Source: Betaproteobacteria bacterium Ga0077523
GTDB taxonomy: Bacteria > Pseudomonadota > Gammaproteobacteria > Burkholderiales > Ga0077523
DNA: 64,000 nucleotides
Reading direction: 5' to 3'
NCBI GenBank assembly: GCA_001464695.1
Contig: LNDQ01000081.1
Span: 1 to 64,000, forward strand
Made by a program: the position numbers and the translations under genes. Under the pieces are notes generated by a model. It did no database searches and was not told the origin of the DNA. It saw only the letters and a program-made list of their open reading frames with translations. Positions 1 to 8,590 of this stretch are shown here, piece by piece (the first letter of the stretch is position 1; each line of letters begins with the position of its first letter).

Positions 1-39
1 GCGCACCTCACGCGCGATACCGCGCTGCGGCTGGCGTGA
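1..39 (+). CDS. 3' end of a second, inverted aldo/keto reductase copy (partial)
   Basis: Read on the + strand from base 1, the codons give AHLTRDTALRLA and then TGA. These are exactly the last 12 residues of the aldo/keto reductase encoded on the opposite strand at 183-1382. The rest of this copy would lie left of the window. It belongs to a perfect 54-bp inverted repeat. It could be a genuine convergent duplication or an assembly fold-back; the sequence here cannot decide. Confidence 0.6.
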   Translation, partial: AHLTRDTALRLA

Positions 40-62
40 CGATGTTTGGCCGAGTCGGTACT

Positions 63-150
63 GCTTCCCTCACCCTCTGTCCCTCTCCCGGAGGGAGAGG
101 GAAGGCAACCCCCTTCTCCCTCCGGGAGAAGGGATGGGGATGAGGGAAGC
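63..150. repeat. Dispersed palindromic intergenic element, variant copy
   Basis: The outer arms gcttccctca (63-72) and tgagggaagc (141-150) enclose two internal hairpins built on ccctctcccggagggagaggg-type and cttctccctccgggagaag-type sequences. The layout (outer arms plus two C/G-rich hairpins) matches the other dispersed elements in this window, but the sequence is a divergent subtype. Confidence 0.7.
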
Positions 151-182
151 AGCGCCACGCTGCACGGCTCGGCCAAACATCG

Positions 183-1382
183 TCACGCCAGCCGCAGCGC
201 GGTATCGCGCGTGAGGTGCGCGATGGGGATCCCTGCAGGACAAGCGCCCAGGCATGCACGGTGACTGCAGGTGATGCAGGCTGACGCGGCGCCGTCGAGC
301 ATGCCGTACTCGCTGCGCGCGAGCACCTCGTCGCGGTAGTCCACGGCGTACATGCGCGTGCGCAGCACTTCGGAGATCGCGACCTTCTCGGGGCAACTCT
401 CCTGGCAGGCATTGCAGCCGGGCAGGCAGTAGTTGCCTGCCTGCAATTCGGCGTAGCGCTCCAGCAGTTCGAAGTCCGATCGACCCACCTTCGGGTTGCC
501 CGAGGCGGCCACGTACTCATCGATCAGATCACGGCTGGTCATGGAGATGACCAGCGCGTCGGCGTTCGGATTGGACAACACCCAGCGGAACGCCGCCTGC
601 GAGAATGTGCCGCCAGAGCGCTCGTAGGGCCGCATGTCGTTCAGCTTGCCGCCCATCAGCGTCTTCATCGCGACCACACCGACGTCCTTCTGCTTGGCCT
701 TCGCCAGGACGCGGGGGAGCTCGGGCTGGATCGCGGCCCAGTGGAAGGTGTGCCGCAGCTTGTCCACGAACTTCGGGTCGTGCCCGAAGCTGAAGGCGAC
801 CAGGATCACGTCCACCAGGTTCTGGTCGATGGCGTAGTCGAGGCACTGCACGAGTTCGCCGCCATGGCCGGAGATACCGCGAAAGCGGATCTTGCCCTGC
901 TTCTTCGCCGCCTCGGTGAACTCGAGCCACTCCGGGTTCTTCAGCCGATCGACGTCGTTGACCGCATGATTGAAGTAGATGTCGACGTGGTCGGTCTGCA
1001 GACGCTTCAGGCTGTTGTCCAGTGCCTTCATCATGTCGGCACGTGTGTCCGAGGCGCCGGCCTTGCTCTTGGTGGACAGCACGACCTTGTCGCGCTTGCC
1101 CTTCAACGCCTCGCCGATCGCCTCCTCCGCGTTGCCCCAGCGGTAGCTCTCGGCGGTGTCGAAGTAGTTCACGCCGCGATCGAGCGCGTAGCGGACGAGA
1201 TCCGCCTCCGAAGTGCTCGCCGACCCGAACGAGATGTCGGAAACCTTCAACTCGGTCCGGCCGAGGCGAACGTAGCGCTGGATCGAAGGCGTCCGTGCCT
1301 TCGACTGGGCCAGGGCATCGGCGGCTGCCAGGCCCACCGCGGCGCCGGCGGCTTGCTGCAAGAATCGTCGTCGGTCGTTCAT
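183..1382 (-). CDS. Tat-exported aldo/keto reductase with C-terminal Fe-S cysteine clusters
   Basis: A 399-residue protein. The N-terminus MNDRRRFLQQAAGAAVGLAA is a twin-arginine signal, so export to the periplasm in folded form is expected. An aldo/keto reductase barrel follows; the catalytic tetrad is visible as Asp and Tyr in YFDTAESYRWG, Lys in LSTKSK and His in YFNHAV. The last ~80 residues hold two cysteine groups, CLPGCNACQESCP and CITCSHRACLGACP, typical of the 4Fe-4S tail in this AKR subgroup. The start at 1382 was chosen because the Tat motif begins there; the frame stays open nine codons upstream. The substrate is unknown. The gene is divergent from the FAD oxidase gene at 1622. 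Confidence 0.85.
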   Translation of the reverse strand: MNDRRRFLQQAAGAAVGLAAADALAQSKARTPSIQRYVRLGRTELKVSDISFGSASTSEADLVRYALDRGVNYFDTAESYRWGNAEEAIGEALKGKRDKVVLSTKSKAGASDTRADMMKALDNSLKRLQTDHVDIYFNHAVNDVDRLKNPEWLEFTEAAKKQGKIRFRGISGHGGELVQCLDYAIDQNLVDVILVAFSFGHDPKFVDKLRHTFHWAAIQPELPRVLAKAKQKDVGVVAMKTLMGGKLNDMRPYERSGGTFSQAAFRWVLSNPNADALVISMTSRDLIDEYVAASGNPKVGRSDFELLERYAELQAGNYCLPGCNACQESCPEKVAISEVLRTRMYAVDYRDEVLARSEYGMLDGAASACITCSHRACLGACPAGIPIAHLTRDTALRLA

Positions 1383-1621
1383 GGTCGCTACTCCCTGATC
1401 GGTGGGCACAGGCGCTGGGACGATGTTCGCACGGGAAGCGTTCCCCGGATATCGCGGACTTTCTTCGGGGCGACCGGCTTATCGTCCTGAATCAAGGACC
1501 TTTGCGCACGAATGGGACGGCGCGTGCCCCTGCCGGGCGCAACCGACCGGACTTGCACCCCCGCCCAGGAAGCCGGACCATTGCACTCCTGCCCGACTCA
1601 CCTGTTTCCCAGAGATCCGCC

Positions 1622-3025
1622 ATGCAACCAGCCAGCGTCACCCCGATCAGCCAGACCGCCGTCCAGACCGCCATCGACGAACTCACGGCGTTGCTGGGCG
1701 ATCGGCTCTCCACCAGCACCGGCGTGCGCGACCACCACAGCAAGGACGAGTCGTGGCACATCCCGCATCGTCCGGACGCGGTCGCCTTCCCCAAGACCAC
1801 CGAAGAAGTCTCCGCCATCGTGCAGGTCTGCGCCCGACATCGGATTCCGGTCGTGGCCTACGGCACCGGCACCTCGCTCGAAGGCGCGGTGATCCCCGAG
1901 TTCGGGGGCGTCGTGATCGACCTCCTCAATTTCGACCAGGTGCTCAAGGTCAACGCCGAAGACCTCGACGTGACCGTGCAGGCGCGCGTCACGCGCAAGC
2001 AGCTGAACGACTACATCCGCGATCAGGGCCTGTTCTTCCCGATCGACCCGGGTGCCGATGCTTCGCTGGGCGGCATGGCCGCGACCCGGGCGTCGGGTAC
2101 CAACGCCGTGCGCTACGGAACGATGCGCGAGAACGTGCTGGGGCTGACGGTCGTCATGGCCGACGGCCGCATCATCCGCACGTCGCGCCGCTCTCGGAAA
2201 TCCGCCGCAGGCTATGACCTCACCCGTTTGTTCGTCGGCAGCGAGGGCACGCTCGGCATCATCACCGAAGTCACGCTGCGCCTCTATGGCATTCCGGAAG
2301 CGATGGCGGCGGCGGTGTGCTCCTTCGATTCGCTCGAAGGCGCCATCAACACCGTCATCCAGACCATCCAGCTCGGCGTGCCCATCGCCCGCATCGAACT
2401 GCTCGACGACGTGCAGATGGATGCCGTCAACAAGTTCTCGAATCTCTCCTATGCGGTGAAGGACACGCTGTTCGTCGAGTTCCACGGCACCGAGGCCGGC
2501 GTGAAAGAACAGGCCGAGATCGTCCAATCCATCGCGGCGGACTTCGGTGGCGGCGAGTTCAAGTGGGCCACGAAGCCCGAAGAACGCAGCCATCTGTGGA
2601 CTGCGCGCCACGACGTCACCTACGCCAACAAGGCACTGCGCCCCGGTTGCGAGATCTGGGCGACCGACGTGTGCGTGCCGATCTCGCGCCTGGCGGAGTG
2701 CATCCTCGAGACCAAGAAGGATCTGAAGGAGAGCTTCCTGATCGCGCCGCTCGTGGGCCACGTCGGCGATGGCAATTTCCACCTGGGCTTCCTCATCAAC
2801 CGCGAAGACCCGAAGGAACTCGCGGAAGCCGAACGCCTGAACGAACGGCTGGTGATGCGCGCGCTCGCGATGGACGGCACCTGCACCGGGGAACACGGCA
2901 TCGGGCTCGGGAAGATGAAGTTCCTGGTGGCCGAGCATGGCGAGGCAGTAAGCGTGATGCGCGAAGTGAAAAAGGCGCTCGATCCGCTGGGGATCATGAA
3001 TCCCGGGAAGATCTTCTCGATGTAA
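1622..3025 (+). CDS. FAD-linked oxidase, GlcD / D-lactate dehydrogenase (cytochrome) family
   Basis: A 467-residue flavoprotein likely oxidising a 2-hydroxy acid such as D-lactate or glycolate and passing electrons to the respiratory chain. The N-terminal FAD-binding (PCMH) domain shows VVAYGTGTSLEGAVIPE and GADASLGGMAATRASGTNAV. The C-terminal FAD-oxidase domain carries HVGDGNFH and TGEHGIG, which supply metal and flavin contacts in this family. The length fits single-chain D-lactate dehydrogenases. No GlcE or GlcF partner is adjacent, which favours the DLD type over three-subunit glycolate oxidase. The ATG at 1622 gives the family's usual N-terminus; upstream in-frame sequence overlaps the divergent promoter region. 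Confidence 0.85.
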   Translation: MQPASVTPISQTAVQTAIDELTALLGDRLSTSTGVRDHHSKDESWHIPHRPDAVAFPKTTEEVSAIVQVCARHRIPVVAYGTGTSLEGAVIPEFGGVVIDLLNFDQVLKVNAEDLDVTVQARVTRKQLNDYIRDQGLFFPIDPGADASLGGMAATRASGTNAVRYGTMRENVLGLTVVMADGRIIRTSRRSRKSAAGYDLTRLFVGSEGTLGIITEVTLRLYGIPEAMAAAVCSFDSLEGAINTVIQTIQLGVPIARIELLDDVQMDAVNKFSNLSYAVKDTLFVEFHGTEAGVKEQAEIVQSIAADFGGGEFKWATKPEERSHLWTARHDVTYANKALRPGCEIWATDVCVPISRLAECILETKKDLKESFLIAPLVGHVGDGNFHLGFLINREDPKELAEAERLNERLVMRALAMDGTCTGEHGIGLGKMKFLVAEHGEAVSVMREVKKALDPLGIMNPGKIFSM

Positions 3026-3031
3026 GGCAGG

Positions 3032-3128
3032 GCTGCCCCCACCCCAGCCCTCCCCCGGCAAAGCCGAGGGAGGGGGTTGTACACCCCTTCCCCCACCGTT
3101 GGTGGGGGAAGGCTGGGATGGGGGCAGC
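3032..3128. repeat. Dispersed palindromic intergenic element
   Basis: Outer arms gctgccccca and tgggggcagc bound two internal hairpins (ccctcccccggcaaagccgagggaggg and ccttcccccaccgttggtgggggaagg). It fills the gap between the convergent FAD oxidase and PEP-CTERM genes, where it could also act as a bidirectional terminator. Confidence 0.85.
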
Positions 3129-3145
3129 GATGAACCTCGCCGCGA

Positions 3146-3808
3146 CTACGCGCGCGCCGCGCGCCGACGCGCAGCGACGCCTAGCATTGCCAGACCGGCA
3201 ATCATCAGCGCATAGGTTTCTGGCTCCGGCACCGGTTGCAGAGTGGTGAAGCCGGGGCTGCCGACATGGCCGAGCGTCGAAGTCGTGGCTCCATCGACGC
3301 CGGAGACCGAGAACACCCATTGCGTCACGGTGTTGGCACCCACCACCGAAGGCGAATTGGGAACGCCGCTGGTTCCCTGAGTGCGCGGTCCGCCGATCGT
3401 GTTGTCGCCATAGGTCAGGCGATCCACGAGGTTCCCCGCGGCGTCGTAGATGTTGATCTCATCCGAGCGTCCGAGGTTCTGCTCATTGCCGCCGATGATC
3501 TTCACGGTCGCATCCAGCCCCCAGCGAGTGCGGAACTCGTCGGCGGAAGCCTCCGACAGAATGACGCTCTCCCCGGAACCAACCAGGCCGAACGCCGAGA
3601 GGTCCACGCGAAGCAGGGGGTCGGGATTGCGGTCGATGTCATCGTAGGTCCAATCCTCGAAGTTCACGGCGGTCGCCCCAAGGTTGGTGAACTCGATCAA
3701 CTCGTCCTCGTTGTACATCCACTCGGTGATGCGAACGCCTTGTGCATGGGCGGCACAGGCACCCATTCCGATGGCGGCGGCGACGAAAGCGTTGACGATA
3801 CGTTTCAT
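3146..3808 (-). CDS. PEP-CTERM sorted protein with lamin-tail-like domain
   Basis: A 220-residue exported protein. A signal peptide (MKRIVNAFVAAAIGMGACAAHA) precedes a compact beta-rich domain whose pattern (ITEWMYNEDELIEFTNLG, VNFEDWTYDD, and INIYDAAGNLVDRLTYGD) matches the lamin-tail (LTD) fold found in secreted bacterial proteins. The C-terminus is a textbook exosortase signal: VPEPETYALMIAGLAMLG, then a basic tail RRRAARA. The protein is therefore expected to be processed by exosortase and delivered to the surface or extracellular matrix. The downstream neighbour on this strand, 30 bp upstream in transcription order, is another PEP-CTERM gene, so the two may form one unit. The exosortase itself is not in the window. 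Confidence 0.85.
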   Translation of the reverse strand: MKRIVNAFVAAAIGMGACAAHAQGVRITEWMYNEDELIEFTNLGATAVNFEDWTYDDIDRNPDPLLRVDLSAFGLVGSGESVILSEASADEFRTRWGLDATVKIIGGNEQNLGRSDEINIYDAAGNLVDRLTYGDNTIGGPRTQGTSGVPNSPSVVGANTVTQWVFSVSGVDGATTSTLGHVGSPGFTTLQPVPEPETYALMIAGLAMLGVAARRRAARA

Positions 3809-3838
3809 GGTTATGGTCTCCAGTAGTGAAGGAAGCTG

Positions 3839-4729
3839 TTACGAACGGGCGCGCCGGCGCGCGCGGGAAAGCCAACCGAGGCCGCCGAGTCCGACGGCCA
3901 TCAGTGCGTAGGTGCCGGGCTCCGGGACGGGCCTCAGGACATAGAGGTTGGGCGTCTCATCGACGATGTAGATGACGCCATCGGCATCGATGGTCACGCC
4001 CTCGGCCGAATCGGCGAACGCCGCGAAGTCGAACGTGCTGCGCACGACGCCGTCACGGCCCACCTCATACAGCTTGGCCGACTCCTGGCTGTAGATCAGC
4101 AAGCCGTCGCCGTCCGCTGTGCCGACCAGCGAAGCAACGTTGGAAAGCACCGTGATGTCGGACAGATCGGTCGCCCCGAGCGACCCCGGGGCGAAGACTT
4201 CGGCGGGCATCACGGAGGTCACCGCACCGAAGTCGAGCCCCGTCTGATACACGGCCTGCGGCGTCTTCTCCTTGACGGCGAAGAAGCTGTCGGTGGACCG
4301 CTCGTAGGCGATGCCTTCGAGGCCGATGTTGCCCACCGTGCCACCCAGGGAGATGGACGACAGACTGCCGCGTGTGACCGCCCCCCCGGCCGTGTAGGTC
4401 AACAGGTAGGCATCCTGCAGACGTTCCTCCACCAGGACGAAGCGGCCGGCGCCGATGTAGGCGAGACCCTCGGTGTCGTCGAACCCGCTCAATGACATCT
4501 GGCTCACGAACGCGCCGGTCTTCGTCACCTCGACCAGCGCATCGCCTTCGTCGCCGAGCACGAACAGATTGCCGTTGTCCCAGTTCCACGTGACCGCCGA
4601 AGCTTCGCTGGCCGCCGGGGACGGTAGCGCATGCGTTGCCGACAACGTGTAGTTGCCAAGATCGAGCGACGTGATGGCCGCAAAGGAAGGCGTTGCCACG
4701 AGAGCAAGCCCGACGAGAAGTGATCGCAT
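3839..4729 (-). CDS. PEP-CTERM sorted SdiA-regulated-like beta-propeller protein
   Basis: A 296-residue exported protein. The signal peptide MRSLLVGLALVATPSFA is followed by repeated beta-blades (GNLFVLGDEGDALVEVTKTG, FDDTEGLAYIGAGRFVLVEER, NIGLEGIAYERSTDSFFAVKE, SAEGVTIDADGVIYIVDE) typical of the SdiA-regulated/esterase-like phytase propeller group. It ends in an exosortase signal (VPEPGTYALMAVGLGGLG) and a basic tail. It lies 30 bp from the other PEP-CTERM gene in the same direction and is probably co-transcribed with it. The propeller assignment is by sequence pattern; the biochemical role is unknown. Confidence 0.8.
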   Translation of the reverse strand: MRSLLVGLALVATPSFAAITSLDLGNYTLSATHALPSPAASEASAVTWNWDNGNLFVLGDEGDALVEVTKTGAFVSQMSLSGFDDTEGLAYIGAGRFVLVEERLQDAYLLTYTAGGAVTRGSLSSISLGGTVGNIGLEGIAYERSTDSFFAVKEKTPQAVYQTGLDFGAVTSVMPAEVFAPGSLGATDLSDITVLSNVASLVGTADGDGLLIYSQESAKLYEVGRDGVVRSTFDFAAFADSAEGVTIDADGVIYIVDETPNLYVLRPVPEPGTYALMAVGLGGLGWLSRARRRARS

Positions 4730-4859
4730 CGCGTTCTCCGGAAGTCGATTGGAACCCGGGAGACTGTGCGATTCGAATGACGCCCGTATGTCAGATGCGT
4801 TTCGGTTTCCGACCTCCTTCCTGATCCAAATGGGTGATTGGCGTTACCAACCGTCTACC

Positions 4860-6062
4860 ATGGCAGTCTGTCCGCCGATACCTTCCGTCATGCGTCTGCC
4901 ACGCGCCATCTGGGCCCTGGGGCTCGCGTCGATGTTCATGGACGCCTCGTCCGAACTGATCCATGCGCTGCTCCCGGTGTTCATGACCACCGTTCTCGGC
5001 GTGAGCATCGTCGCCGTCGGTGTGATCGAGGGCGTCGCCGAAGCCACGGCCGCGGTCGTGAAGGTGTTCTCCGGGGCGCTGTCCGACTGGATCGGCCGGC
5101 GCAAACCGCTGGTGGTGCTCGGCTACGGGCTCGCAGCGGTCACCAAGCCGCTGTTTCCGCTGGCGAGCGGCATCGGTGTGATCGTGACTGCGCGCTTCGT
5201 CGATCGCATCGGCAAGGGCATCCGCGGTGCGCCGCGTGATGCGTTGATCGCCGACGTCACTGCGCCCGGCCAACGTGGCGCGGCTTACGGCTTGCGCCAA
5301 TCGCTCGACACGATCGGTGCGTTCGTCGGCCCGCTGCTGGCCCTGGCGCTGATGGCGGCATTTGCCGGCAATATGCGCACGGTGTTCTGGATTGCGGTGA
5401 TCCCTGCGATGCTGTCGGTCGCCTGCATCGTGGTGTTCGTGCGCGAGCCGGAGGGGTCGCAGCGCGACGGGCGGCGCCGAATACCGCTCGCTCCCGCGGA
5501 ACTGGCGCGACTGCCGAAGCACTACTGGTTGGTGCTGGTGTTTGCCTCGGTGCTGACACTCGCGCGCTTCAGCGAAGCGTTTCTCGTGCTGCGAGCCCAC
5601 GATGTGGGCCTAGCACTCGCATGGGTTCCTGTGGTGATGGTCGTGATGAACGTCGTCTACGCGGTCGCGGCGGCGCCGGCCGGCATCGCCGCGGATCGGA
5701 TGAGTCGGCGATCGCTCCTCTTGTGGGGCCTGGGCGTGCTGGTCGTCGCCGATCTGGTGCTGGCACGCGCGACGGGACCGCTCGCCACGTTCGTCGGAGC
5801 AGCACTGTGGGGCCTGCACATGGGCCTCACCCAAGGGTTGCTGTCGGCGCTTGTCGCCGATGCCGCTCCGGAGGATTTGCGCGGAACTGCCTTCGGCGTG
5901 TTCCATCTGGCGAGCGGCGTGTTTCTGCTGATCGCGAGTTCGCTGGCGGGACTGTTGTGGACGGTGTACGGGCCCGCATTGACGTTCGTGGCGGGGGCGG
6001 TGTTCACGGGGGTGGCAGCGGTTGGTTTGGTGCTGAGTCCACGGACGGTGAGCCGTGGATGA
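4860..6062 (+). CDS. Major facilitator superfamily transporter
   Basis: About 400 residues with some 12 hydrophobic segments. The loop between helices 2 and 3 has the MFS signature GALSDWIGRRKPLVVLGYG, and a related motif (AGIAADRMSRRSLLLWG) recurs at the start of the second half, as expected for a six-plus-six transporter. The substrate cannot be inferred; it resembles uncharacterised drug or metabolite exporters. The ATG at 4860 gives a normal MFS length; ATG at 4890 is an alternative and neither has a clear Shine-Dalgarno. The reading frame is open further upstream into the divergent PEP-CTERM promoter region, which is unlikely to be coding. Confidence 0.8.
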   Translation: MAVCPPIPSVMRLPRAIWALGLASMFMDASSELIHALLPVFMTTVLGVSIVAVGVIEGVAEATAAVVKVFSGALSDWIGRRKPLVVLGYGLAAVTKPLFPLASGIGVIVTARFVDRIGKGIRGAPRDALIADVTAPGQRGAAYGLRQSLDTIGAFVGPLLALALMAAFAGNMRTVFWIAVIPAMLSVACIVVFVREPEGSQRDGRRRIPLAPAELARLPKHYWLVLVFASVLTLARFSEAFLVLRAHDVGLALAWVPVVMVVMNVVYAVAAAPAGIAADRMSRRSLLLWGLGVLVVADLVLARATGPLATFVGAALWGLHMGLTQGLLSALVADAAPEDLRGTAFGVFHLASGVFLLIASSLAGLLWTVYGPALTFVAGAVFTGVAAVGLVLSPRTVSRG

Positions 6063-6092
6063 TGATTCTCTGCGTGAGTCGCGCGGTGTGTT

Positions 6093-6212
6093 GCCCCCAT
6101 CCCAACCTTCCCCCACGACTGCGTCGCGGGGGAAGGAGTGCCTGTTGCCGCGTCGCGCGAACCAGTTGCACTCCTTCCCCCGTCGCAGACGGGGGAAGGT
6201 TGGGATGGGGGC
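6093..6212. repeat. Dispersed palindromic intergenic element
   Basis: The best-preserved copy in the window. The left arm gcccccatcccaaccttccc and its exact reverse complement at the right end bound a pair of hairpins (ccccacgactgcgtcgcgggg and ccccgtcgcagacgggg), separated by a variable spacer flanked by ggagtgc/gcactcc. Confidence 0.9.
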
Positions 6213-6235
6213 CAGACTCACAATAAACTCGCACC

Positions 6236-7177
6236 ATGCGCACCCTCCTCCTCACCTTGTTCTGCTTCCTCCTCGACAGCCAGACCTTCGCCGCCGAAGG
6301 TGTCCGCCTCTGCCTCAACTGGGCACCCGGCGCGGACCACGCGCCGATCTATTTCGCGCGGCAGCAGGGCTGGTATGCGGACGCCAACGTAGCGGTCGAC
6401 CTGCTGCCCGGCGGCGGCTCCGGTGAAGCCCTGAAGAAGCTCGCGGCCGGCGAATGCGAAGCGGCCATCGCCGACCTGAGCGCGGTGCGCGCCGATCGCG
6501 CATCGGGCAAGGACGTCGTCGCCGTCATGGCGATCTTCACCGACTCGCCGCTCGCTTTCTACTCGCTTGCCGACAAGCCAGTCCTCGTCCCGACCGACCT
6601 GGCGGGCAAGCGCATCGCCGGCTACGCGACCGATCCGCCCCGACGCCTGTGGGCCGCCTTCGCGCAGCGTCATGGTCTCGCGGAAGAGCTCGTCTCGTGG
6701 ATCGATATGCCGAACAACGCCAAGGTCGCGGCCCTCGCACGAAACGAAATCGAGGTCGCCGCCAACGGTTTCTATCACCACCATGTGGAGTATCTGGACG
6801 CCTTCGGTGATCGCCTGCGCGTCCTGTGGTGGCGCGACATCGGACCGAACCCGGTCGGCAACGTGCTGGTGCTGTCCCGTGCATGGATCACCGACCACAC
6901 CGGCCCGGCGCGAGCTTTCGTGCAGAGCACCCAGCGTGGGTATGCAAGCTGCGCGAACGCCCCCGAAGCCTGTGTCGCTGCACTCACCGCCGCCAACCCT
7001 CATCTCGACACCGTGCGCGAGCACGCCAAATGGGCTGCCGCACGGCCTCTCATCGCACCGCCGCGACGAGCGGGCATGACCCTGGGTGCCTTTGATCCGA
7101 CACAGGTCGGCGCCGATTGCGCGGGGGATGCCTGTACCAACGAGTTGCTCGATGCGGCGGTGACTTCACCGCGTTGA
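6236..7177 (+). CDS. NMT1/THI5-like periplasmic substrate-binding protein (orphan)
   Basis: A 313-residue secreted protein with a signal peptide (MRTLLLTLFCFLLDSQTFAA). The mature start VRLCLNWAPGADHAPIYFAR and QQGWYADANVAVDLLPGGGS fit the NMT1/THI5 (ThiY, SsuA) family, which binds pyrimidine, sulfonate or related small molecules for ABC importers. Two cysteines near the C-terminus (GADCAGDACTN) could form a disulfide. No ABC permease or ATPase gene is next to it, so it is an orphan binding protein here. It sits just upstream of the glycine riboswitch and its stop codon overlaps the -35 of the predicted gcv promoter. The ligand is unknown. Confidence 0.8.
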   Translation: MRTLLLTLFCFLLDSQTFAAEGVRLCLNWAPGADHAPIYFARQQGWYADANVAVDLLPGGGSGEALKKLAAGECEAAIADLSAVRADRASGKDVVAVMAIFTDSPLAFYSLADKPVLVPTDLAGKRIAGYATDPPRRLWAAFAQRHGLAEELVSWIDMPNNAKVAALARNEIEVAANGFYHHHVEYLDAFGDRLRVLWWRDIGPNPVGNVLVLSRAWITDHTGPARAFVQSTQRGYASCANAPEACVAALTAANPHLDTVREHAKWAAARPLIAPPRRAGMTLGAFDPTQVGADCAGDACTNELLDAAVTSPR

Positions 7178-7203
7178 TATACTGCCCGACGTTGCGCTAT
7201 GCT
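7174..7203 (+). promoter_or_regulatory. Predicted sigma70 promoter of the gcv operon
   Basis: A -35 TTGATA (7174-7179), 18-bp spacer and -10 TATGCT (7198-7203) lie just upstream of the glycine riboswitch. Transcription would begin near 7210 and include both aptamers. The -35 overlaps the stop codon of the preceding gene. Confidence 0.5.
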
Positions 7204-7220
7204 GCCGTAGCTGCAACACA

Positions 7221-7419
7221 GCGGGAGAGAGCGGGTCGCCAAGCACGATCTGCCGCCGAAGGCGCAACCACCCGGAATCGCTCAGGCTTCCCATACCGCC
7301 GTGGCGGGGCGCGCAAGCGCTCCGGTGGCGACTCTGGAGAGACCGGCAACCACGCCGGCGCCGAAGGGGCAGGCGATCCGAGCGGATAGGCCGAACTCTC
7401 AGGCAAACGGACAGAGGGG
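7221..7419 (+). promoter_or_regulatory. Tandem glycine riboswitch
   Basis: Two consecutive aptamers are visible. The first begins gcgggagagagc and contains gccgccgaaggcgcaa and cgctcaggc. The second begins ctctggagagacc and contains gcgccgaaggggcagg and aactctcaggcaaacgg, ending in gacagaggg. Conserved GGAGAG, CCGAAGG and CTCAGGC blocks in both units are the hallmark of this class. The leader precedes gcvT by 66 bases; in proteobacteria such tandem switches turn on glycine cleavage genes when glycine is high. No clear intrinsic terminator lies after the second aptamer, so control of translation initiation is possible. Confidence 0.95.
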
Positions 7420-7485
7420 TGATCGTCAGGTGGGCGCGCGCGCCGGTTGACGGTCTATACCGATCCTCGTCCAACCGGAGCCGCG

Positions 7486-8583
7486 ATGCCACTGCGCACA
7501 CCCTTGTTCGACACGCACTTGTCCAGCGGGGCCAAGCTCGTGGACTTCGGCGGGTGGGAGATGCCGCTCCACTACGGCTCCCAGGTGGACGAACACCATC
7601 AGGTACGCAAGGCGGCCGGCATGTTCGACGTGTCGCACATGCTCGGAGTCGACGTCACCGGGCCGGACGCGCTCCCGTACTTGCGCACGCTACTCGCCAA
7701 CGACGTCGCGAAACTCGATGCGCCGGGTCGTGCGCTCTACTCCTGCATGCTCAACGAGCAAGGCGGCGTCGTGGACGATCTCATCGTCACGCTGCTGGCG
7801 TCGCAACGATTTCGCACGGTCGTGAACGCATCCACCGCCGACAAGGATGTTGCGTGGATGAATGCACGCATCGCGGCCGCCGCTGCGGACGTGGTGCTCA
7901 CACCCCGTCGCGATCTCGCGATGATCGCGATCCAGGGCCCCGCAGCCCGTGCCGCCGTGTGGTCGGCATGGCCCGAGTCTCGTCCAGCGACGGAGAACCT
8001 GAAGCCGTTCCACGCCGCCGAAGTCGGCGCACGGCTCGTCTCGCGCACCGGCTACACCGGCGAAGACGGTTTCGAGATCGCTCTGCCCGCAGGCGGCGCA
8101 GCAGCATTCTGGAAAGCGCTGCGCGATGCCGGCGTTGCACCGTGCGGGCTCGGTGCCCGCGACACGTTGCGCCTGGAGGCCGCGATGAATCTGTACGGCA
8201 ACGATATGGACGAGTCCACGTCGCCGTTGGAAAGCGGTCTGACGTGGACTGTCGATCTCAAGGACACCGCTCGCGAATTCGTCGGACGCCGTGCGCTCGT
8301 TGCGGCGCCGCCGCAGCGCGCCCTGGTGGGGCTCAAGTTCCTCGATCGCGGCGTACTGCGCGCCCACATGCGGGTGGCCACGTCCATGGGCGACGGCGAG
8401 ATCACGAGTGGCACGTTCGCGCCGACGCTCGGCTTCTCCATCGCGCTCGCCCGTCTTCCCAGAAAGGACGGCGCGGACCCCCAACCCGGATCCGAGGTCG
8501 AGGTCGACGTGCGCGGCAAGCTGCTCCCCGCCCGCATCGTCAAGGTTCCCTTCGTGCGCCACGGCAAGGCGCTCATCTCATGA
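7486..8583 (+). CDS. gcvT: Aminomethyltransferase, T protein of the glycine cleavage system
   Basis: A 365-residue enzyme that transfers the aminomethyl carbon from lipoyl-H protein to tetrahydrofolate, releasing ammonia. The N-terminus [20 protein letters not shown] and the downstream [18 protein letters not shown] and GMFDVSHM are family signatures, as are [14 protein letters not shown] and the [20 protein letters not shown] segment. The ATG at 7486 has a GGAG ribosome site about 6 bases upstream and gives the standard length; a TTG 39 bases earlier is not needed. It is the first gene of a gcvT-gcvH-gcvP operon under the glycine riboswitch, 7 bp ahead of gcvH. Confidence 0.97.
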   Translation: MPLRTPLFDTHLSSGAKLVDFGGWEMPLHYGSQVDEHHQVRKAAGMFDVSHMLGVDVTGPDALPYLRTLLANDVAKLDAPGRALYSCMLNEQGGVVDDLIVTLLASQRFRTVVNASTADKDVAWMNARIAAAAADVVLTPRRDLAMIAIQGPAARAAVWSAWPESRPATENLKPFHAAEVGARLVSRTGYTGEDGFEIALPAGGAAAFWKALRDAGVAPCGLGARDTLRLEAAMNLYGNDMDESTSPLESGLTWTVDLKDTAREFVGRRALVAAPPQRALVGLKFLDRGVLRAHMRVATSMGDGEITSGTFAPTLGFSIALARLPRKDGADPQPGSEVEVDVRGKLLPARIVKVPFVRHGKALIS

Positions 8584-8590
8584 GGTCAAG

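Larger units (their letters stand above)
1..221. repeat. 54-bp perfect inverted repeat around a hairpin-rich core
   Basis: Bases 1-54 are the exact reverse complement of 168-221; pairing stops at 55/167. The arms carry the last 12 codons, the stop and 15 bases of 3' flank of the aldo/keto reductase gene. The core (55-167) holds a dispersed palindromic repeat. Because the left arm starts at base 1, the true repeat may extend further left. Confidence 0.9.

Noticed and set aside
1598-3061. A 487-codon frame antisense to the FAD oxidase gene
   Set aside because: Its translation is Arg/His-rich without any domain, and it exactly shadows a well-supported gene; high GC leaves antisense frames open.
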